DNA of 64,000 bases, taken from Ralstonia soli. GTDB lineage: Bacteria; Pseudomonadota; Gammaproteobacteria; Burkholderiales; Burkholderiaceae. A program made the translations under genes and the position numbers. Below, piece by piece: positions 59,654 through 64,000 of the stretch. A model generated the notes under the pieces. That model was not told where the DNA came from. It made no database searches and was given only the letters and a program-made list of their open reading frames with translations. Numbering within the stretch: position 1 is the stretch's first letter; every line of letters starts with the position of its first letter. Location of the stretch: contig NZ_JAMXHT010000005.1 in the NCBI RefSeq assembly GCF_023955655.1, positions 311,462 through 375,461 of the forward strand. The letters run 5' to 3'.

Positions 59654-59918
59654 GGGGGTTCCTTCTGTGCTGCGCAGGCGTTGAAGCGCGTCGGAATCGA
59701 CGGCTTCGATGATCAAAAAGTGGGCCGAGTCTAGCACCGGGTACGCGCAATCTGTGCTCGCCCCATGCCGCCGGCAGGGTTGATTGACGATCTTCTGCGA
59801 GCTTCCTTTGCGTCTTTTCGCACCGGTTCCGGTGTGAATAAATCCTTAAATATCAATTAGTTAGGTTGGTTCTGGCCGCTCGCGTTGCTACGCGCAAGGA
59901 TTGGCTTCAGGGTTTTCA

Positions 59919-59953
59919 CTAGCTTGAATAGCGTTGTTTGCTAGCATTGAATA
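59919..59953. promoter_or_regulatory. Direct repeats CTAGC-TTGAATA upstream of the flavin reductase
   Basis: CTAGCTTGAATA (59919-59930) and CTAGCATTGAATA (59941-59953) are repeated 22-23 bases apart in an A/T-rich region before the flavin reductase start (60015). Two helical turns of spacing suggest binding of a dimeric activator or repressor. Confidence 0.45.
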
Positions 59954-60014
59954 ATACCTAAGTTATAAAGCTAAACGACAAAACAAAAACCCGACAACGT
60001 GCGTAGGAGTGGTG

Positions 60015-60542
60015 ATGGCTGAGTCTTCTGTTGCTTGTGGTGCCGACGTGGATGCGCAGCGCCAATTCAGAAACACCCTGGCGATGTTCGCGACCGGCGT
60101 CGCCGTCATTACGGCGCCGCGGGAAGGTGGTGTGCCGGTGGGGATCACGGTTGCCTCGTTCAACGCGGTGTCGCTCGACCCGCCGCTGATCCTGTTCTCG
60201 GTGGACAAGCGCTGCCAGAGCCTGGGCGATCTCAGTGCAACACGCAGGTATGCCGTGAACGTGCTGGCCGAGGCGCAACAGGACGTCTCCAATCGGTTCG
60301 CCAAGGCGAATTCCGGCAAGTGGGACGGCATCCATTGCAGCCCGCAAGGCGAAGCGGGGCACGTGCTGCTGCCCGAAGCGCTCGCCACGTTCGAGTGCGA
60401 ACCCTATGCGCAGCACGACGGCGGCGATCACGTGATCTTCATCGGACGGGTCACCCGTCACCAGGCACGCCCCGAAGGGCGGCCTCTGATTTTCTTTGGC
60501 GGTAAATACCGGGCGCTCGAAGACACGCCGGTCGCCGCCTGA
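60015..60542 (+). CDS. Flavin reductase of a two-component monooxygenase (HpaC-like)
   Basis: A 175-residue flavin reductase of the HpaC/DszD group. Motifs include FATGVAVITAPREGGVPVGITVASFNAVSLDPPLILFSVDKR (flavin binding) and the C-terminal GGDHVIFIGRVTRHQ...PLIFFGGKYRAL with the GDH segment used for NAD(P)H. It should supply reduced FAD to the HpaB-like oxygenase encoded 43 bases downstream. The start is the ATG at 60015, behind GGAG. Confidence 0.9.
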   Translation: MAESSVACGADVDAQRQFRNTLAMFATGVAVITAPREGGVPVGITVASFNAVSLDPPLILFSVDKRCQSLGDLSATRRYAVNVLAEAQQDVSNRFAKANSGKWDGIHCSPQGEAGHVLLPEALATFECEPYAQHDGGDHVIFIGRVTRHQARPEGRPLIFFGGKYRALEDTPVAA

Positions 60543-60585
60543 ACCAACAACACGCCGACAACACACCGACATGCAGGAGAGCAAC

Positions 60586-62067
60586 ATGATCAAGAACGGC
60601 AGCCAGCACATCGCCATGCTGCGCGATGGTCGCGAGGTCTATCTGGACGGCAAGCGCGTGACCGACGTCACGACGCACCCCGCGTTCCGCAACTCGATTC
60701 GCAGTTACGCCAATCTGTACGACTTCCAGGCGCGCCCGGAGAACGTGGACAAGATGACGTTCCAGCCAGCCGGCACCGACAAGCGCGTCAGCCGCATCTG
60801 GCAACTGCCGACCAGCTATGACGAACTGGTCGAGCGCCGCCACGCATTGGAAGCCTGGACCGAACTGCACTACGGCTTCATGGGGCGTTCTCCGGACCAC
60901 GTGGCGTCGTGCATCTCCGGCATGGTCATGGGGATCGACGTGTTCGAGCAGTACGACCCGGCACGCGCCGGTGCGCTGCGCGACTACTACAAGTACGCCC
61001 GCGACAACGACCTGTTCCTGACCTACGTGATCGTCAACCCGCAGGCCAACCAGTCGAAGTCTGCGCATGAGCAGGAAGACAAGTATCTGGCGGTCGGCAT
61101 TGTTGACCAGGATGCTGAGGGCATCACCGTGCGCGGCGCAAAGATGCTGGCCACCAGCGGCATCATGGCCAACGAAGTCTTCTGCAGCTGCATCCAGCCG
61201 CTGCGCGAAGGCGACGAGATGTATGCACTGTCGTTCGCGATCCCGATGAACACGAAGGGGCTGAAGGTGCTGTCGCGCAAGTCGTACGAGGCGAATGCCA
61301 CGTCGATCTTCGACAACCCGCTCGCGAGCCGCTACGACGAGAACGACGCGGTGCTCTACTTCGACGACGTGAAGGTGCCCTGGGACCGCATCTTCGTGGC
61401 CGGCAACACGGCCATGTGCGCCAAGCAGTTCCACGCCACGCCGGCGCACAGCTATCAGAACTACCAGTGCCAGGTGCGGCTGATGGTGAAGCTGCGCTTC
61501 CTGATCGGCATCGCGCTCAAGATCACCGAGGTCAACGGCACGAACAGCTTCCCGCAAGTGCGCGAGATGCTCGGTCAGCTTGCCGCGGAGGCCGGCATGG
61601 TGGAGGCATGGGTGTACGGCATGGAAGCCAAGGGCCAGATGGTCAACGGCTACTACGTGCCCGACCGCAGCATGCTGTACGGCTCGCAGGTGGTGACCCA
61701 GCAGCTCTACGTGAAGGTGCTGAACACGCTGCGCGAACTGGCCGGTGGCGGAATGATCATGCTGCCCTCCAGCATCGAGGACTTTGCCAACCCCATGCTG
61801 GCCGAGATCATCGGGAAGACGCAGAAATCCCCGACCTGCAGCCCGGAAGAGCGCGTCAAGTTCTTCAAGCTCGCGTGGGATGCCGTCGGCTCCGAATTCG
61901 CATCGCGCCACAACCAGTACGAGATGTTCTACGCCGGCGCGTCGTTCGTCACGAAGGGCCATGCCTACCGCACCTACGACTGGAAGCGCGCCACCCAGCT
62001 GGTCGACAACATGCTCGGCGGCTATTCCCTGGAAGGCGAACTGGCGAGGGTCGCGCACGCTGCGTGA
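60586..62067 (+). CDS. HpaB-family FADH2-dependent monooxygenase
   Basis: A 493-residue oxygenase of the 4-hydroxyphenylacetate 3-monooxygenase family (acyl-CoA dehydrogenase-like fold). Recognisable parts are SYDELVERRHALEAWTELHYGFMGRSPDHVASCISGMVMGIDVFEQYD, VNPQANQSKSAHEQEDKYLAVGIVDQDAEGITVRGAKMLATSGIMANEVF, KVPWDRIFVAGN and GGMIMLPSS. Known members hydroxylate phenols or, in other operons, heteroaromatics such as 2,4,6-trichlorophenol, indole or pyridine derivatives. AGGAG seven bases before the second Met sets the start at 60586. The substrate here is not known. Confidence 0.9.
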   Translation: MIKNGSQHIAMLRDGREVYLDGKRVTDVTTHPAFRNSIRSYANLYDFQARPENVDKMTFQPAGTDKRVSRIWQLPTSYDELVERRHALEAWTELHYGFMGRSPDHVASCISGMVMGIDVFEQYDPARAGALRDYYKYARDNDLFLTYVIVNPQANQSKSAHEQEDKYLAVGIVDQDAEGITVRGAKMLATSGIMANEVFCSCIQPLREGDEMYALSFAIPMNTKGLKVLSRKSYEANATSIFDNPLASRYDENDAVLYFDDVKVPWDRIFVAGNTAMCAKQFHATPAHSYQNYQCQVRLMVKLRFLIGIALKITEVNGTNSFPQVREMLGQLAAEAGMVEAWVYGMEAKGQMVNGYYVPDRSMLYGSQVVTQQLYVKVLNTLRELAGGGMIMLPSSIEDFANPMLAEIIGKTQKSPTCSPEERVKFFKLAWDAVGSEFASRHNQYEMFYAGASFVTKGHAYRTYDWKRATQLVDNMLGGYSLEGELARVAHAA

Positions 62068-62115
62068 GCCTTCATCCATCCATCTCGTTCATCAAACTGG
62101 AGAAAGGAGAATCGT

Positions 62116-62502
62116 ATGGCGATCAACAAGATCCACGACGAGTTTCACACGCTCGATATGCAAGAGGGCTGGCAACTGCCCGAAGGCTACGCGCCGGATT
62201 CCGGCGCACAGGAGTTGATCCTGTCCGGCGCGCTCGACACGGTCAACAAGAAGGGCAGCCGCACGCGCCTGCTGCGCCTGCCAGCCGGCATGTACACGAC
62301 CAAGCCGTTCGTGCACGACTACTGGGAGGAGGTCTTCCTCGTTGAAGGCGACCTGACGGTCGGCAACGATGATCGTGGCCAAGGCGGTACGCCGTTCAAG
62401 GGCTACACCTACGCGGTGCGTCCGCCCGGCGCGTGGCACGGGCCGTTCAAATCGAACGACGGCTGCGTTCTGCTGGAAACCCACTACTACGACCCGGCCT
62501 GA
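62116..62502 (+). CDS. Cupin protein in the monooxygenase operon
   Basis: A 128-residue cupin with a strong ribosome binding site (AGAAAGGAGA). Motifs: LLRLPAGMYTTKPFVHDYWEEVFLVEGDLTVG and YTYAVRPPGAWHGPFKSNDGCVLLETHYYDP, keeping the His/Glu metal set. It resembles ChrR-type and dioxygenase-like cupins. In this operon it may act on the hydroxylated product or as a helper. Confidence 0.85.
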   Translation: MAINKIHDEFHTLDMQEGWQLPEGYAPDSGAQELILSGALDTVNKKGSRTRLLRLPAGMYTTKPFVHDYWEEVFLVEGDLTVGNDDRGQGGTPFKGYTYAVRPPGAWHGPFKSNDGCVLLETHYYDPA

Positions 62503-62504
62503 TC

Positions 62505-63854
62505 ATGGTCCAGACCGTAGAAGCCGCACTGCGTGCGCTGTCGGGCGGCAGCGCAACGGCGGCCTCCCTGCTGGCAGCCTGCGTCGAGCGCATCTGCAAT
62601 CGCGGTGGGGAGGGTGCCCGTGCCTTTCCGCATGGCGTGAGCATGGCCGCGCAGAAGCAGGCCGCCGCCGTCGACATGCTGCGTGATCAGGGCGTGGCGG
62701 GCCCGCTGGCTGGCCTGCCGATCTCGGTCAAGGATCTGTTTGACGTGCAAGGGGATGTGACGCGTGCCGGTGCCTCCTTTGTCCTGCCGGAGGTGCCGGC
62801 GCGCGCGGACGCCGTGGCCATCGCACGCCTGCGGGCTGCGGGGGCCGTCTTCGTCGGCCGCACCAACATGACGGAGTTCGCCTACTCGGGCGTCGGCATC
62901 AACCCGCACTACGGAACGCCCCGCAACCCGTATGACCGCGCGGTTGGCCGTATTCCTGGCGGGTCGTCGTCCGGCGCGGCAGTCAGCGTGACGGATGGCA
63001 TGGCACTGGCTGCCATCGGTTCGGATACCGGTGGCTCGTGCCGGATTCCGGCCGCGCTGTGCGGCATCACCGGTTTCAAGCCGACTGCGAGCCGCATCCC
63101 TTTGCAGGGCGCAGTGCCGCTGTCGGCCAGTTACGACTCGGTCGGATGCCTGGCCAATACCGTGGCGTGCTGTGCCGCCATCGATGCCGTGATGGCTGGG
63201 GACGCGGCTAGCCCGGTCAAGCCGTTGCCGCTGGCTGGCGTGCGGCTGGCCGTGCCGACGCAACTCGTGCTCGACGGGATGGAAGACGTTGTCGCACGGG
63301 CTTATCAGCAAGCGCTCGGCGCGCTGTCGGCTGCGGGTGCGTTGCTGCAGGAAGTTTGCTTCGGCAGTTGGGAGCGCCTTGCTGACATCACAGCCCACGG
63401 TGGCCTGGTGGCGGCAGAGGCCAGCGCCTGGCATGGCGAGTTGCTCGCAGTGCATGCCGATCGCTACGACCCGCGCGTGCTGTCACGCATTCGCCTGGCC
63501 GACCAGCAACGCGCTGCCGATTACCTGCGCATGCATGCCCATCGCGCTGCCCTGTGCCGGCAGGCCGACGAAGAGTTGGCGCAATTCGATGCCGTCGTCC
63601 TGCCCACCGTTCCCATCATCGCGCCTCGCATCCAAGACCTGGAAGGCGACGAAGCTTTCTTCAACGCGAACCGGTTGCTGCTGCGCAACCCAGCCATCGC
63701 CAACATGCTCGATCTGTGCGCGCTGTCCGTCCCGTGCCACCAGCCGGGCGACGCGCCGGTCGGCTTGATGCTGTTCGGCCGTCACCAGACGGACCGCCAT
63801 CTGCTTGCCCTGGGGCTGAGTGTGGAAGCCGCCCTGCAACGGTCAACACGCTGA
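62505..63854 (+). CDS. Amidase (amidase signature family)
   Basis: A 449-residue Ser-cisSer-Lys amidase. The Lys is in LPISVKDLFDVQGDVTRAGA; the cis-Ser and glycine-rich loop are GRIPGGSSSGAAVSVTDG; the nucleophile Ser is in GSDTGGSCRIPAALCGITGFKPTASRIP. It starts 2 bases after the cupin stop, in the same operon. It could release an amide or urea-type nitrogen from the substrate or product of the monooxygenase. Confidence 0.9.
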   Translation: MVQTVEAALRALSGGSATAASLLAACVERICNRGGEGARAFPHGVSMAAQKQAAAVDMLRDQGVAGPLAGLPISVKDLFDVQGDVTRAGASFVLPEVPARADAVAIARLRAAGAVFVGRTNMTEFAYSGVGINPHYGTPRNPYDRAVGRIPGGSSSGAAVSVTDGMALAAIGSDTGGSCRIPAALCGITGFKPTASRIPLQGAVPLSASYDSVGCLANTVACCAAIDAVMAGDAASPVKPLPLAGVRLAVPTQLVLDGMEDVVARAYQQALGALSAAGALLQEVCFGSWERLADITAHGGLVAAEASAWHGELLAVHADRYDPRVLSRIRLADQQRAADYLRMHAHRAALCRQADEELAQFDAVVLPTVPIIAPRIQDLEGDEAFFNANRLLLRNPAIANMLDLCALSVPCHQPGDAPVGLMLFGRHQTDRHLLALGLSVEAALQRSTR

Positions 63855-63910
63855 CCGATTCCACGCCGTCAGTGCCCCCCTGATTCCAATTACAACGGAG
63901 GAAACACATC

Positions 63911-64000
63911 ATGTTTGGAATGCGTATCAACGCAGCTGTACTTGTAGGCGCCAGCCTCTGTGCGACGTCTGTCGCAGTTGCGCAGCCGGCGCGTATCAGC
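63911..64000 (+). CDS. Start of an exported protein, truncated by the window end
   Basis: The first 30 residues form a signal peptide (MFGMRINAAVLVGASLCATSVAVAQPARIS, cleavage likely after VAVAQ). A GGAGGA ribosome binding site precedes the ATG at 63911. It follows the amidase gene by 56 bases. The remainder is outside the window; a porin or a substrate-binding protein for the operon is plausible but unproven. Confidence 0.75.
   Translation, partial: MFGMRINAAVLVGASLCATSVAVAQPARIS

Noticed and set aside
60451-62079. Long open frame antisense to the HpaB-like gene
   Set aside because: Composition and lack of any domain show it to be a shadow of the oxygenase gene.

Overview
The window reads as a chromosomal or megaplasmid segment of a GC-rich beta-proteobacterium of the Burkholderiales, most probably Ralstonia or a close relative. 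The grounds are the strong G/C bias at third codon positions and gene families I associate with Ralstonia, Cupriavidus and Burkholderia: the DUF3348/DUF802/OmpA/DUF2894 cassette, the acdS-acdR pair, QuiC-type dehydroshikimate dehydratase, Bcr-type and MHS-type transporters, and a general porin. About 60 protein genes are supported. I saw no rRNA, tRNA, CRISPR array, insertion sequence, integrase or phage gene.

Layout. (1) 1-3234: the 3' part of fliA, a NAPE-PLD-like metallo-hydrolase and aroG, ended by a clear terminator. (2) 3246-7331: a tight four-gene operon in which the second and third genes have the architecture of a proton-driven MotAB/ZorAB-type motor (four membrane segments plus a ~500-residue helical tail; one membrane segment with an Asp plus an OmpA-like domain), flanked by two genes of unknown function. 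This is the most interesting system in the window. (3) 7589-14269: an unknown Cys-containing protein, an NCS2 purine permease, small envelope proteins, a cysteine hydrolase with a divergent GlxA-type regulator, YggT and a PEBP-like secreted protein. (4) 14300-18605 (minus): GntR regulator, AprA-like flavoprotein, ferredoxin, HEAT-repeat protein, DUF971 protein and the tail of a ModA-like binding protein. (5) 18766-22305: a MarR-GNAT fusion with arylamine N-acetyltransferase, then the divergent acdS/acdR pair for ACC breakdown.

(6) 22327-37224, all on the minus strand: a stress and metal-efflux block. It has an ABC exporter (HlyD, FtsX-like permease, ATPase), a universal stress protein, a DedA-like membrane protein, a P1B-5-type ATPase with a C-terminal hemerythrin domain, cytochrome b561 and a CusCBA-like RND pump. 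A 178-bp perfect direct repeat brackets the ABC exporter; one copy lies in the intact usp gene and the other in a broken usp copy. Next to this block (37320-37690) lies a degenerate 21-bp periodic repeat tract.

(7) 37720-50674: two small stress or unknown genes, an isochorismatase-fold protein, and a shikimate/quinate catabolic group: type II dehydroquinase, porin, BKACE enzyme, QuiC, IclR regulator, MHS transporter, shikimate dehydrogenase, MFS exporter and a 4-hydroxyphenylpyruvate dioxygenase-like enzyme. Together these could take up quinate/shikimate and convert it through dehydroshikimate to protocatechuate. (8) 50700-59653: diguanylate cyclase, branched-chain aminotransferase, alpha/beta hydrolase, AlkB alkane hydroxylase, an HU-like protein with a histone-H1-like tail, an NTF2-like/MarR group and a solitary IscS. 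(9) 60015-64000: an operon for a two-component flavin monooxygenase (flavin reductase, HpaB family), a cupin, an amidase and the start of an exported protein cut by the window end; its substrate is unknown.
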